Made by a program: the position numbers and the translations under genes. Shown in pieces: positions 25,492-34,605 of a stretch of 64,000 bases of DNA. Position 1 is the stretch's first letter, and the number at the start of each line of letters is the position of its first letter. The DNA is from Thermophilibacter mediterraneus (GTDB taxonomy: Bacteria > Actinomycetota > Coriobacteriia > Coriobacteriales > Atopobiaceae): the NCBI RefSeq assembly GCF_900119385.1, contig NZ_FPKO01000007.1, positions 248,001-312,000 of the forward strand, written 5' to 3'. The notes under the pieces are model-generated. The model had not been told where the DNA came from. It did not search any database and saw nothing but the letters and a program-made list of their open reading frames with translations.

Positions 25492-26163
25492 CTACGCGCC
25501 CAGTATTGCCGCGGGCAGCTCGAGCAGGCTTCCCAGCACCGCCTCGCAGCGCTCGAGCAGCTCGGGCGTGGGCGTCGCCCACTCGGGCACGAGGTAGGTC
25601 GCCATGCCGGCCGCGCACGCCGCAAGCGCGCCGTTCACCGAGTCCTCGACCGCCGCGCACGTCGTGGGGTCGAGGCCCAGGCGCCGTGCCGACTCGAGGT
25701 AGATGTCGGGCGCGGGCTTGGCGTGCTCGATCTGGTCGCCAAAGGTCATGGACGAGAAGAACGGGGCCATCCCAAAGCGCTCCATGAGGGGCAGGGCGTG
25801 CTCGCGGGCGGTCGAGGTCGCGAGGGCGACGGCGATGCCGGCCTCGCTCACGGCGCGCAGGGCCTCGAGCGCGCCCGTGCAGGGCTCGAGCTGCTCGTCC
25901 TCGATCTCGAAGAAGAGGTCGCGCTGGTGGGCGAAGAGGCGCTCGGTGAGCGCGGGGTCGCCGAACTCGTCGTCGATCATCGCGCGGGCGTCGGGGAGGC
26001 TGCAGCCCACGAAGGCGTTCCAGATGCGCTCGGGAACCTCGAGGCCAAAGTCCGCGGCGGCGCGCCGCCAGGCGGTCTGGCTCACGCGCTCGGTGTCGAC
26101 GAGCGTGCCGTCCATGTCGAAGATGACAGCCTCGGGCAGGCGGGGCGTCTGGGGTGCGGTCAT
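25492..26163 (-). CDS. HAD-family phosphatase/phosphomutase (beta-PGM-like)
   Basis: A 223-residue HAD hydrolase with motif I DMDGTLVDT, motif II ATSTA, the lysine in HAKPAPD and motif IV EDSVNG, the pattern of the beta-phosphoglucomutase-like subgroup acting on sugar phosphates. The helical cap lies at about residues 25-95. ATG 26163 follows GGAGGGACC; TACAAT at 26203-26208 (minus strand) is the likely -10. Confidence 0.85.
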   Translation of the reverse strand: MTAPQTPRLPEAVIFDMDGTLVDTERVSQTAWRRAAADFGLEVPERIWNAFVGCSLPDARAMIDDEFGDPALTERLFAHQRDLFFEIEDEQLEPCTGALEALRAVSEAGIAVALATSTAREHALPLMERFGMAPFFSSMTFGDQIEHAKPAPDIYLESARRLGLDPTTCAAVEDSVNGALAACAAGMATYLVPEWATPTPELLERCEAVLGSLLELPAAILGA

Positions 26164-26243
26164 GTGGGGTCCCTCCGGTCGCGTGTCGTGTCCCGAGGGG
26201 GCATTGTATCCGGATTCGCGCTGGCAGCACACCCCACAAGGAC

Positions 26244-26313
26244 GCCGAGTAAGAGCTTTTGACCAAAATATGACGTCAGCGGGGCCTGTTTTGGCACAAA
26301 GCTCTTACTCGGC
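26244..26313. repeat. 70-bp AT-rich hairpin
   Basis: A 16-bp perfect inverted repeat GCCGAGTAAGAGCTTT (26244-26259 / 26298-26313) continues inward through CCAAAA/TTTTGG, giving about 27-bp arms around a 16-bp loop. Its base composition differs sharply from the surroundings. It lies upstream of the HAD gene promoter. Confidence 0.65.
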
Positions 26314-26330
26314 GCGCGGCCGGTCAGAAG

Positions 26331-26361
26331 CTGTCAATCGGGGCCAGGCCCCGATTGACAG
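26331..26361. repeat. REP-like 15-1-15 palindrome, possible terminator
   Basis: CTGTCAATCGGGGCC, one central A, and the exact complement form a perfect 31-bp palindrome 5 bp after the stop of the ABC permease operon. It could end that transcript. GGGGCC/GGCCCC palindromes with a one-base centre resemble REP elements handled by RAYT transposases. Confidence 0.65.
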
Positions 26362-26366
26362 AAACC

Positions 26367-29300
26367 CTAGAGTGCGTCGGCGCGCAGGGCCTCCACGAGG
26401 TTCATGGCGTGCGTCTTTCTCAGCGCGTAGAGGACGCTTGCCGCGAGCACCCCCACGACCAGGGCAAACGCGAGCGCGAGGTGACCCCACGGCACCACGA
26501 GCGCAACGCCGCTCACAGAAAGCGACATGGCCTGCCAGAGGAACCACTCGACGATCAGGGCCAGCGCGCCCCCCAGCACGAGCCCCTTGAGCGCGTAGTC
26601 CGCGCACTCCACGAAGATCATCTTCCGGAACGACCGCTCGCCCATGCCGGCCGAGCGCAGCACCGCGAACTCGCGCGTGCGCAGCATCATGCCGGAGGCG
26701 ATGGTGTTGAAGACGTTGGCCACCGCGATGAGCGCCAGGATCGCCGCAAAGCAGAAGAGGAAGACCTGCACGGTGAAGGACATGGCGCGCGCGTCGCGCA
26801 GCGTCGCGGCGAGGTTGGTGGAGCCGAGCACGTCGATGCCGCCGATCTGCTCAGCGGCGCCCTCCATCTGGCGCAGCGCCTCGGCGTCGTCGGCGCCCTC
26901 CTCGAGGCGCGCGAGCACGCTCACCCACGGCGTGTAGAGGCTCTGGACCATGGGGTCGAGCGCGACCCCCGACTCCCGCACGGCGCGCGCGGGCATCACC
27001 AGGGTGGGGAACTGGCTGGAGAGCTGGCCCGGGCTCAGGGGGAAGTCCTCGCCGAGGTCGGGTCCCACGACCGTCACCGGCACGCTCGTCACGACGCGCG
27101 CCGCCTCCCTCAGCGGGACCTCGAGGTCGGAGGAGCTGTCCTCGGGGGCGTAGTAGACGACCGTGCCGTCCTCCCCCCATGCCAGGAGGGGCTTCTCGTA
27201 GCCCGCGCGCTCGTCGATCGCGAGCAGGTCGACCTCGCCCGTCGTCTGGGCGGGGAGCAGCTCGCTCTGGACGTAGCGCGAGCCGTCGCTCGCGTAGACC
27301 GTGCCGACCAGAAGGGCGCTGAGACGCGACGGGTCGGCGGCTTCGGCCCCCAGGACGCCCCGCTCTGCGAGCGAGCGCCACGTGGCGTCGTCGACGAGGA
27401 AGACGTCGGCCGAGGCGTAGCCCTGCCCGTCGACGTTGCCGACCTCGCTCGCCGGGAGGTCGCCGCCTGCGGTCGTCGCGCCGCCGAGTAGGCCCCCCGA
27501 GAGCCGGATCGCGGCGGAGAGGCTTCCGTAGTAGGAGGCGCCCTCGACGCCGTCGAGCTGCCCTATGCGGGCGAGCAGGTCGTCGGCCGCGGCGAGAGAG
27601 ACTGATCCGCCCCGGTCCGCCCCGTCGCCCTCCTCCGGCTCGTCCTGGCGGTCCGCCACGGTGAGCTCGAGGTCGAACGACGTCGCGGAGCCCAGCTGGG
27701 TCGCGTCCGTCGCGCCGGTGAGCATGTCGTTCACGACGCCCGCCGTCACGAGCAGCGTGACGGAGACGGCGAGCGAGAGCACCGCGACGCGCGCCTTGCT
27801 GGAGGAAACCAGCAGGGTGCGGCGGGCGAGGAAGGCGGGGACGCCCCCGAGCCGCGCCGCGAGGCCGCGCGGCCGCGAGCCGTCGGGGGAGAGGTCGTCT
27901 GCGGGGCGGGTCCTCCGGGCAAAGACGCGACGCAGCCTCCTGCTCGGGCGGACGTCGGACGACTGACGGATGGCGTCCACGGCCGAGACGCGACTGGCGC
28001 GCACGGCGGGGACCATCGCGCTCACCACCAGCGTGAGCGAGGCGAGAAGGACAGTGAGCGCCACGCTCCACGGGCTCACGACGAGCGTCACCGCAGAGTC
28101 GGTGCCGACCATGCGCGCCCAGCCCTCGCCCGTTACGGCGAAGGCGACCGCGGCGCCCGCGATCCCGATGGCAACGCCGAGCGGGATGCCGACGGCCCCG
28201 AGCACGCCCGCCTCGACAAAGACCGTGCGCCTGAGCTGTCGCCTCGAGGCGCCGAGCGAGGAGAGCAGGCCGAACTGGCGCGTGCGCTCGGAGACGGAGA
28301 TGGTGAAGGCGTTCGAGATGAGCGAGACCGCCGCGACCACGATCACCACGGCGAGGGTTGCGGCGAACATGGCGAGGGTGTCGAAGATCAGCCGGTCGCC
28401 GCCGAGCCCCTGGTAGGTGAGCAGGCCCCTGTTGAGGACCGACGCGCGATCTCCCCCGGCGGGGCGCAGCCGCTCGACGAGCTCGTCGAGCTCCTCTCGG
28501 CTCGAGCACGAGGTGGAGAAGTACGCGTTGGTGCGCGGCAGGGCTGCCCCTCCGGTCTGGTCGGGGCTCACGTAGCCGATGTAGCCCGGGATGGTCCAAT
28601 CGGGCTCGACGAAGCCGACCACGGTGTAGGTGCGCGGCGCGCTGACGCCCTCGAGGGTCTCGGAGATCTGGCCCTGCCCCATGTCCGCGGTGCCGTCCGC
28701 GTCCGTCCCGTAGACGACGCTCCGGTACATGACGCTGCTCTCGGCGCCCACCTCGTCGTCCGAGCCGTCCTCGTAGCGCTGGACGCGCCGGCCAAGCGAG
28801 AGCGTGAGCTGGGAGCCGAGCTCGAGCGGACCGTCGGCGACCACGCCGGCGTCGATTCCCGGGAGCTCGGAGGCGCCGGGCGTGAGCTCGATGCCTCGCA
28901 GGTTCGAGGTGAGCGCGATTTCGCCGCCCTTCTCGGGAAGTCGGCCCGACGTGACGGAGGGGGCGAGGAGGACCTCGTAGGCGTCGTCGCCCATGGCACG
29001 CGCGGTGCCGCCCTGCTCCACCGGGAGGCCCAGCACCGAGAGGTAGGTGCCGTTGCGCTCGGCGTCGCTCGCGGAGAAGGCGGCCGAGCCCAGGTCCCGC
29101 TGGGTCGCGAGGCGGTCAAGGAGGTCTCCGGCGACGTCGCGGAGGCTCTGGAGCTCGGCGTCGTCGGTCGCGGGGAACTTGACCTGCCAGACGCCGTCCG
29201 TCTCGCGGCTCTGGTTGGCGAGCCCCGCCTGCAGGCTCGTGACGCTCGCGAGCACGGCCATGAGCAGGCCGGTCGCAAGGGCGATGCCCACCACGGTCAC

Positions 29301-29384
29301 GGCGGTGCGAACGCGGTTGGCCGCGAGCGAGCGCAGCGTGAACCGCGCGAACACGGATGATGAAAAGGGACTGTCCCTTTTCAT
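26367..29384 (-). CDS. MacB/FtsX-type ABC permease, paralogue 1
   Basis: A 1005-residue permease with two FtsX modules. There is an N-terminal helix, a large external region (about 45-330), helices around the conserved RTRQFGLLSSLGASRRQLRRTV, a second external region (about 530-840) and a C-terminal FtsX module with FNTIASGMMLRTREFAVLRSAGMG. It pairs with the ATPase encoded two genes upstream; such systems move or detach lipoproteins, peptides or antibiotics at the membrane. Its TGATG overlap with paralogue 2 couples translation. Its first codons coincide with a palindrome (29358-29386). Confidence 0.87.
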   Translation of the reverse strand: MKRDSPFSSSVFARFTLRSLAANRVRTAVTVVGIALATGLLMAVLASVTSLQAGLANQSRETDGVWQVKFPATDDAELQSLRDVAGDLLDRLATQRDLGSAAFSASDAERNGTYLSVLGLPVEQGGTARAMGDDAYEVLLAPSVTSGRLPEKGGEIALTSNLRGIELTPGASELPGIDAGVVADGPLELGSQLTLSLGRRVQRYEDGSDDEVGAESSVMYRSVVYGTDADGTADMGQGQISETLEGVSAPRTYTVVGFVEPDWTIPGYIGYVSPDQTGGAALPRTNAYFSTSCSSREELDELVERLRPAGGDRASVLNRGLLTYQGLGGDRLIFDTLAMFAATLAVVIVVAAVSLISNAFTISVSERTRQFGLLSSLGASRRQLRRTVFVEAGVLGAVGIPLGVAIGIAGAAVAFAVTGEGWARMVGTDSAVTLVVSPWSVALTVLLASLTLVVSAMVPAVRASRVSAVDAIRQSSDVRPSRRLRRVFARRTRPADDLSPDGSRPRGLAARLGGVPAFLARRTLLVSSSKARVAVLSLAVSVTLLVTAGVVNDMLTGATDATQLGSATSFDLELTVADRQDEPEEGDGADRGGSVSLAAADDLLARIGQLDGVEGASYYGSLSAAIRLSGGLLGGATTAGGDLPASEVGNVDGQGYASADVFLVDDATWRSLAERGVLGAEAADPSRLSALLVGTVYASDGSRYVQSELLPAQTTGEVDLLAIDERAGYEKPLLAWGEDGTVVYYAPEDSSSDLEVPLREAARVVTSVPVTVVGPDLGEDFPLSPGQLSSQFPTLVMPARAVRESGVALDPMVQSLYTPWVSVLARLEEGADDAEALRQMEGAAEQIGGIDVLGSTNLAATLRDARAMSFTVQVFLFCFAAILALIAVANVFNTIASGMMLRTREFAVLRSAGMGERSFRKMIFVECADYALKGLVLGGALALIVEWFLWQAMSLSVSGVALVVPWGHLALAFALVVGVLAASVLYALRKTHAMNLVEALRADAL

Positions 29385-29386
29385 CA
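29358..29386. repeat. REP-like 14-1-14 palindrome over the permease start codon
   Basis: TGATGAAAAGGGAC, central T, and the exact complement span 29358-29386. It covers the stop of permease 2 and the first eight or nine codons of permease 1, so it encodes the start MKRDSPFSS. It has the same one-base-centre architecture as the palindrome at 26331. Confidence 0.7.
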
Positions 29387-32341
29387 GAGCACCTCCGACC
29401 TCAGGGCCTCGGCCACGCCGGCGGCACCGCAGCGGCGCAGGGCATAGGCCACGCTCACGGCGATCACGGCGAGCACCGCCACGACGGAGAGGGCGATCTG
29501 CGGCCAGGGCAGCGCGAACTCGTAGGTGGAGAAGGAGAGCGCCATGGCCTCGTAGAGCCCGACGTTGGCCACGAGCGCCAGCGCGAAGCCGAGCGCAAGT
29601 CCGCGCAGGGCGTAGCTCGCGCACTCGTAGGCGATCATGCGGCGGAAGGCGCCCCCGCCCATGCCGATGGACCTGAGCACGGCGAACTCGCGGCGGCGCA
29701 GGATCAGGGCGTTGGCGAGCGTGTTGAAGACATTGGTCACGGCGATGAGCCCGGTGATGGCGGCAAAGCAGTAGATGAAGGTGTTCACGGCGGTGGCCAT
29801 GAGGCGCTTCTGCAGGTTGTCCTCGGCGACGTTGGTGTAGGTGACGTCGAGCGCGGGGTGGTCGGCCGCAATCTCCTGAATCTCCTCCTGGGCGTCCGAG
29901 GCGCGCGCGGCGTCGCCGTCCGTGGAGAACGAGCAGCTCGCGCGCAGGTAGCCCATGGTGTCGGCGAGCTCGATGGCCGAGGCGGGCAGGACGAGCTGGA
30001 GGCTGCCGCTCAGGCTCACGCCCACGGGGGCATGGTCGGCGAGCGCACCCACCTCGATCTGTTGCTCGCGGGCGACGGCCTGGTCGAGGGGCAGCGCCTG
30101 CTCGTTGCCGCTGTCGTCGTAGTAGTAAGCCTCGGGCTGGCCGTCCGCGCCGTCGCGCAGGCCGTCGACGAAGCGCCCGTCGAGGTCGGCAAACTCGAGC
30201 GACGTCACCGTGCCGCCGGCGGCCAGCGGGGCGAGGCGCGCGTAGGTCTCGCCGCCGCGGATGTTGTAGGCGCTCAGCGCGACGGCGCGCGGGTGCGCAG
30301 GGTCACAGAACTCGTCGCGCGAGAGGCCGAGCTCGTCGACGTAGGCGTCCCAGCTCTCCTGGTCCAGGAACGCGACGTAGGCCTGGCCGTACCACGAGCC
30401 GTCCGCGAGGTGCGTGTAGCTGCCCTCGAGCCCCGCCATGTCGTCCGTGGCCATGCCCGCGGGGAGAAGGACCTCGGCGACGTAGCTCGTGGCATAGCCG
30501 TTGGCGTGCGCACCGTCCACGTCCTTGACCTCGTTGTAGAAGCTGGCGAGCGCCTCCTGCATGCCGTGCCCGTCCACCTTGCCATCGGCGAGCGCGAGCG
30601 TCTGGTCCGCCCCGGCGCCGGTGGCGTCGAGGTAGAGCAGGAGGTCCTGCCCCGTCATGGTGTCCACGGAGGTCTCCGTGGCGTAGCCCATGACGTCGGC
30701 GATTGAGCCAGAGGTGATGAGCAGCGCGCACGAGACGGCGAGCGCGGCCACGGTGACCCTGCCCTTCGACGAGCTTCGGGAGAGGTTGCGGTGCGCGACG
30801 AAGCCGGGGACGCCGAAGAGCTGCCCGGCGAGGCCGAGTCGCGGGCCGCCGGCCCGGCCGTGCCGCGCGGACGCGAGCGCGGGGCGGCGGGTTCTTCTCG
30901 CCCGGCGGCCCATGTGCACGTCCTGCGTCTGGCGGATGGCGTCGACGGCGGAGACCCTGCTCGCGCGCACTGCCGGCACCCACGCGCTCACGAGCAGCGT
31001 GACGAGGCCGAGCAGCGCGGCTGCCAGCAGCGCCCCGGGGCTCACGACCATGGACGGCGCCGCACCGCCGCCGGCGAGCGCCGCGAGGCCCTCTCCCACG
31101 AGGCCAAAGACCACGTAGCAGCCGGCGAGCCCGAGCACGAGGCCCGCAGGCACGCCCACGGCGCCGATCACGAGCGCCTCCACGAGCACGGTGCGGCGGA
31201 GCTGCCGGCGGCTCGCGCCGAGGGAGGAGAGCAGGCCGAACTGACGGGTGCGCTCGGCCACGGAGATGGCGAAGCTGTTGTAGACGAGCGAGACGCCGGC
31301 CACGACCACCACGGCGGCGAGGATGCCCGCGATCTGGTAGAGCGTGTTCCAGATGGCGGTGTCCGGCGTGGCGCCCATCCAGCGGATGAGGGAGCTGTGC
31401 ACGGAGCTGCCCATCGCCGCGTCGCAGGACTCGGCAAGTGCGGCCGCAACGTCTGCGGCCTTGGCCGGGTCGGCGGTGCGGAAGACCGCGGATGCCCAGG
31501 TGGCCGCGGAGTCGTCCGAGAGCGCGCCGGCGAGGGCGCTGCCGTCGTCGTAGACGTAGGCGCTGTTGCCCTGGAGCGCCATGGTGCTCGAGAAGCCGTA
31601 GGAGCGGTAGAAGCCCACGACGGTGGCCTCCATGCGGCCGAGATTGGCTGAGAAGGACTCGCGCTGCGTGGTCTCGTCGACGTAGGAGCCGTTCACGGAG
31701 GTGGCCGTGTAGGTGCTGCCGTCGGCGAGGTTCTCCACGGTCCGCGTGCCCAGGTCCAGCGTGACGGTGCTGCCCAGCTGGATCGCGCCACCGTCCGAAG
31801 TCGAGATGCCGCAGGGCTCGAGCTCGGCGCCGCGCAGGTAGTGGGGGAGGACGACCTCGCCCGCGGCCTCCGGCGCGCGGCCGGCCACGAGCTCGGGCGC
31901 CTGGAGGAGCGGCTCGCTGGCGTCGCTGCCGGCGCCGGCGGCGGGCCAGGTCTTGGCGTAGAGGTAAGGGCCGAAGAGGTCACTGTTCTTCTCGCCCAGG
32001 GACACGGTGCCGAGGTCGGTCACGGCTGCCCAGTCCGTGACCTCCGGGTCTTCCTCGAGCTGCTCGAGGCCCTGCTCGGTGATGCCGGCCGCCTCCGCGT
32101 ACCACCAGCCCTCGTCGGCCGCGGTGCGCCGGACGAGCATGTCGGAGAGCGAGGCCACGCTCGTGAGCACGGCGGCGATGAGCGCCACGGAGAGGGCCAC
32201 GCCCATGACCGAGACCACGGTCCGCACCCGGTTGGCCGCGAGCGAGCGCAGCGTGAACCGCACGAACACGGACCGCGCGGGCCCTCCCGCGCGCCGCGGC
32301 GCCAGGTCCTTCTCGCCCGGGTCGTGCCTGTGGGCGGCCAT
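29384..32341 (-). CDS. MacB/FtsX-type ABC permease, paralogue 2
   Basis: A 985-residue permease with the same architecture as paralogue 1, sharing FVRFTLRSLAANRVRT at the N-terminus, RTRQFGLLSSLGASRRQLRRTV, VRASRVSAVDAIRQ and the C-terminal FNTLANALILRRREFAVLRSIGMG. The external regions differ. The first 25 residues are a charged extension. It starts 1 bp after the ATPase stop, so ATPase, permease 2 and permease 1 form one operon. The two permeases probably work together with one ATPase dimer. Confidence 0.87.
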   Translation of the reverse strand: MAAHRHDPGEKDLAPRRAGGPARSVFVRFTLRSLAANRVRTVVSVMGVALSVALIAAVLTSVASLSDMLVRRTAADEGWWYAEAAGITEQGLEQLEEDPEVTDWAAVTDLGTVSLGEKNSDLFGPYLYAKTWPAAGAGSDASEPLLQAPELVAGRAPEAAGEVVLPHYLRGAELEPCGISTSDGGAIQLGSTVTLDLGTRTVENLADGSTYTATSVNGSYVDETTQRESFSANLGRMEATVVGFYRSYGFSSTMALQGNSAYVYDDGSALAGALSDDSAATWASAVFRTADPAKAADVAAALAESCDAAMGSSVHSSLIRWMGATPDTAIWNTLYQIAGILAAVVVVAGVSLVYNSFAISVAERTRQFGLLSSLGASRRQLRRTVLVEALVIGAVGVPAGLVLGLAGCYVVFGLVGEGLAALAGGGAAPSMVVSPGALLAAALLGLVTLLVSAWVPAVRASRVSAVDAIRQTQDVHMGRRARRTRRPALASARHGRAGGPRLGLAGQLFGVPGFVAHRNLSRSSSKGRVTVAALAVSCALLITSGSIADVMGYATETSVDTMTGQDLLLYLDATGAGADQTLALADGKVDGHGMQEALASFYNEVKDVDGAHANGYATSYVAEVLLPAGMATDDMAGLEGSYTHLADGSWYGQAYVAFLDQESWDAYVDELGLSRDEFCDPAHPRAVALSAYNIRGGETYARLAPLAAGGTVTSLEFADLDGRFVDGLRDGADGQPEAYYYDDSGNEQALPLDQAVAREQQIEVGALADHAPVGVSLSGSLQLVLPASAIELADTMGYLRASCSFSTDGDAARASDAQEEIQEIAADHPALDVTYTNVAEDNLQKRLMATAVNTFIYCFAAITGLIAVTNVFNTLANALILRRREFAVLRSIGMGGGAFRRMIAYECASYALRGLALGFALALVANVGLYEAMALSFSTYEFALPWPQIALSVVAVLAVIAVSVAYALRRCGAAGVAEALRSEVL

Positions 32342-32342
32342 G

Positions 32343-33023
<681 letters not shown>

Positions 33024-33096
33024 GCTGCCTCCCTGAAGGCGCTTTCAGTGACGATTCTATGATGGGGAAGGCCGCCTGCTCGGCCGTGACGCGCGC

Positions 33097-33112
33097 GTGA
33101 CGGATTCGTCAC
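33097..33112. promoter_or_regulatory. candidate response-regulator box before the ABC operon
   Basis: GTGACG-GATT-CGTCAC is a perfect 6-4-6 dyad about 75 bp upstream of the ATPase start, followed by CGGC. The same dyad with the same flank lies before the response-regulator gene (35354). BceR-type regulators bind 4-bp-spaced inverted repeats. Confidence 0.6.
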
Positions 33113-33160
33113 CGGCCGGCGCCGGGGGCGGACGGGTCCCGCGCCGCCGCGCGCCCCGCC

Positions 33161-33223
33161 CGCGCCGTCGCAGGGCCCGCTCGCGCCGTCGCAGGGCCCG
33201 CTCGCGCCGTCGCAGGTCCTGCT
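33161..33223. repeat. 21-bp tandem repeat, three copies
   Basis: CGCGCCGTCGCAGGGCCCGCT occurs twice exactly (33161-33181, 33182-33202) and once with two changes (33203-33223) in the gap between the ABC operon and the kinase gene. Confidence 0.75.
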
Positions 33224-33245
33224 CGTGCTATCGGCCCTTCCGGGC

Positions 33246-33490
33246 AAGAAGCCCCGGCGATTGGGTGGCGAGCACCGGGCGGGCTCATCGGACGCTGGCC
33301 CTGCGAAGGCGCGGACGCCTCCCGATGCGGCCTCGTGGGTCGGGATTGCCACGTTTCCCCGGTGGTTGGGTGCCCCGCGCGGTGCCATGCGCCGACGGGA
33401 GCCGAGCGACCGGTCGGGCGACTACCCAATTGCCGGGGCTTCTCGCCAGATTGGGCGTTTTCGAGAGCGCGGGTACCCAATGGCCGGACA
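33246..33490. repeat. dyad repeat family 3 (GATTGGGT family), locus A
   Basis: The 535-bp gap 33024-33558 has no gene. Besides the dyad and tandem repeat it holds GAAGCCCCGGCGATTGGGT (from 33248) and an inverted copy around ACTACCCAATTGCCGGGGCTTC (33421-33442), about 150 bp apart, plus a further ACCCAAT at 33475. The arms match at about 18 of 19 positions through the GAAGCCCCGG part. Confidence 0.65.
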
Positions 33491-33558
33491 TTTCTGGCGC
33501 CGCCACGCCGCGCGCCGCCACGCTGCCCCCGCCGCGCGCCGCCCCCGCCGCGCGGCGG

Positions 33559-34599
33559 CTAGACCGTTGCCTTGAAGAACACGATGTCGAAGACGGCCCC
33601 GCCGCCCGGGCGGTTGGCGGCCCGGATGGAGCCGCCCTGCGCGGTGACGAGGCTTCGGGCGAGCGCGAGGCCGATGCCCACGCCCGTGGGGTCGACCTCG
33701 GACCCCTCCGCGCCGCCGCCCTGCTCGCCCCGATAGAAGCGCTCGAAGACGTGGGGCAGGTCCTTCTCGGCGATGCCGGGGCCGGTGTCCTCCACGCGCA
33801 GGCGGAAGGCGAGCGCGTCCTCCGCGCAGCTCACACGCACCTCGCCGCCGGCGGGCGTGTGCTCGAGGCAGTTCTTGAGCACGTTCTCGAGCGCCTCCGC
33901 CGTCCAGGCCATGTCGCCCCGAAAGCCCGAGCCCGGCTCCACGCTGCGCACGAGCCGCACGTCGGCGAGGTCGAACGCCACGGCAAGCGGCTCCGCCGCC
34001 CGCGCGACGAGCTGGCCGCCGTCCACGTGCCCCCGTGTGAGCCGCACCACGCCCGCGTCGATGCGCGCGAGCTTGAGCAGGCTCGAGACGAGCCACTCGA
34101 TGCGGTCCTCGAGGCGCTCCATGGTGCGCAGGCGCGCGAGCTCCCCCTCGTGGCCGCCCTCGGCGGCGAGCTCGCGGCGCGCGAGCGACGTCATGAGGGC
34201 GAGCGACGTCAGGGGAGTCTTGAGCTGGTGCGATATGTCGGCGAGCGCGTCGGCGAGGGCGTTTCTCTCATGGGCGAGCTCCTCGTTCGCGAGGGTCAGC
34301 CTGCCGCGCATCTTGTCGAGCTCTGAGGCGAGAATGGCGAGCTCCCCCTCGCGCATGCGCTCGAAGCTCACGTCGCGCGCGCCGTGCAGCACGTCGTCGA
34401 CCTGCGCCGCCAGCCGAGCGATTGCCCGGTAGCGCGCCCGGGTGGCGACGACCAGCACGAGCAGCAACGCGGCGGAGGTCGCCGCCACGCACGCCCCGGC
34501 CGCCCGCCCCGCGACGCCCCAGGCTGCCGCGGTCCCGACGGCGCCCACGGCGACGAATGCCACGACCGTTCGCCAGACCTCGCGGTTCCTCAGGAGCAC
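33559..34599 (-). CDS. sensor histidine kinase, intramembrane-sensing type
   Basis: A 346-residue kinase. Two N-terminal helices (about 10-30 and 34-53) are joined by only a few residues, so there is no external sensor domain, as in BceS-like kinases that sense through an ABC permease. H-box DISHQLKTPLTS has His124; N-box NVLKNCLEHT; G-boxes DTGPGIAEKDLPHVFERFYRG and GVGIGLALA. GTG 34599 starts 6 bp after the response-regulator stop with GAGGGG before it. Confidence 0.9.
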   Translation of the reverse strand: MLLRNREVWRTVVAFVAVGAVGTAAAWGVAGRAAGACVAATSAALLLVLVVATRARYRAIARLAAQVDDVLHGARDVSFERMREGELAILASELDKMRGRLTLANEELAHERNALADALADISHQLKTPLTSLALMTSLARRELAAEGGHEGELARLRTMERLEDRIEWLVSSLLKLARIDAGVVRLTRGHVDGGQLVARAAEPLAVAFDLADVRLVRSVEPGSGFRGDMAWTAEALENVLKNCLEHTPAGGEVRVSCAEDALAFRLRVEDTGPGIAEKDLPHVFERFYRGEQGGGAEGSEVDPTGVGIGLALARSLVTAQGGSIRAANRPGGGAVFDIVFFKATV

Positions 34600-34605
34600 G
34601 GGAGC

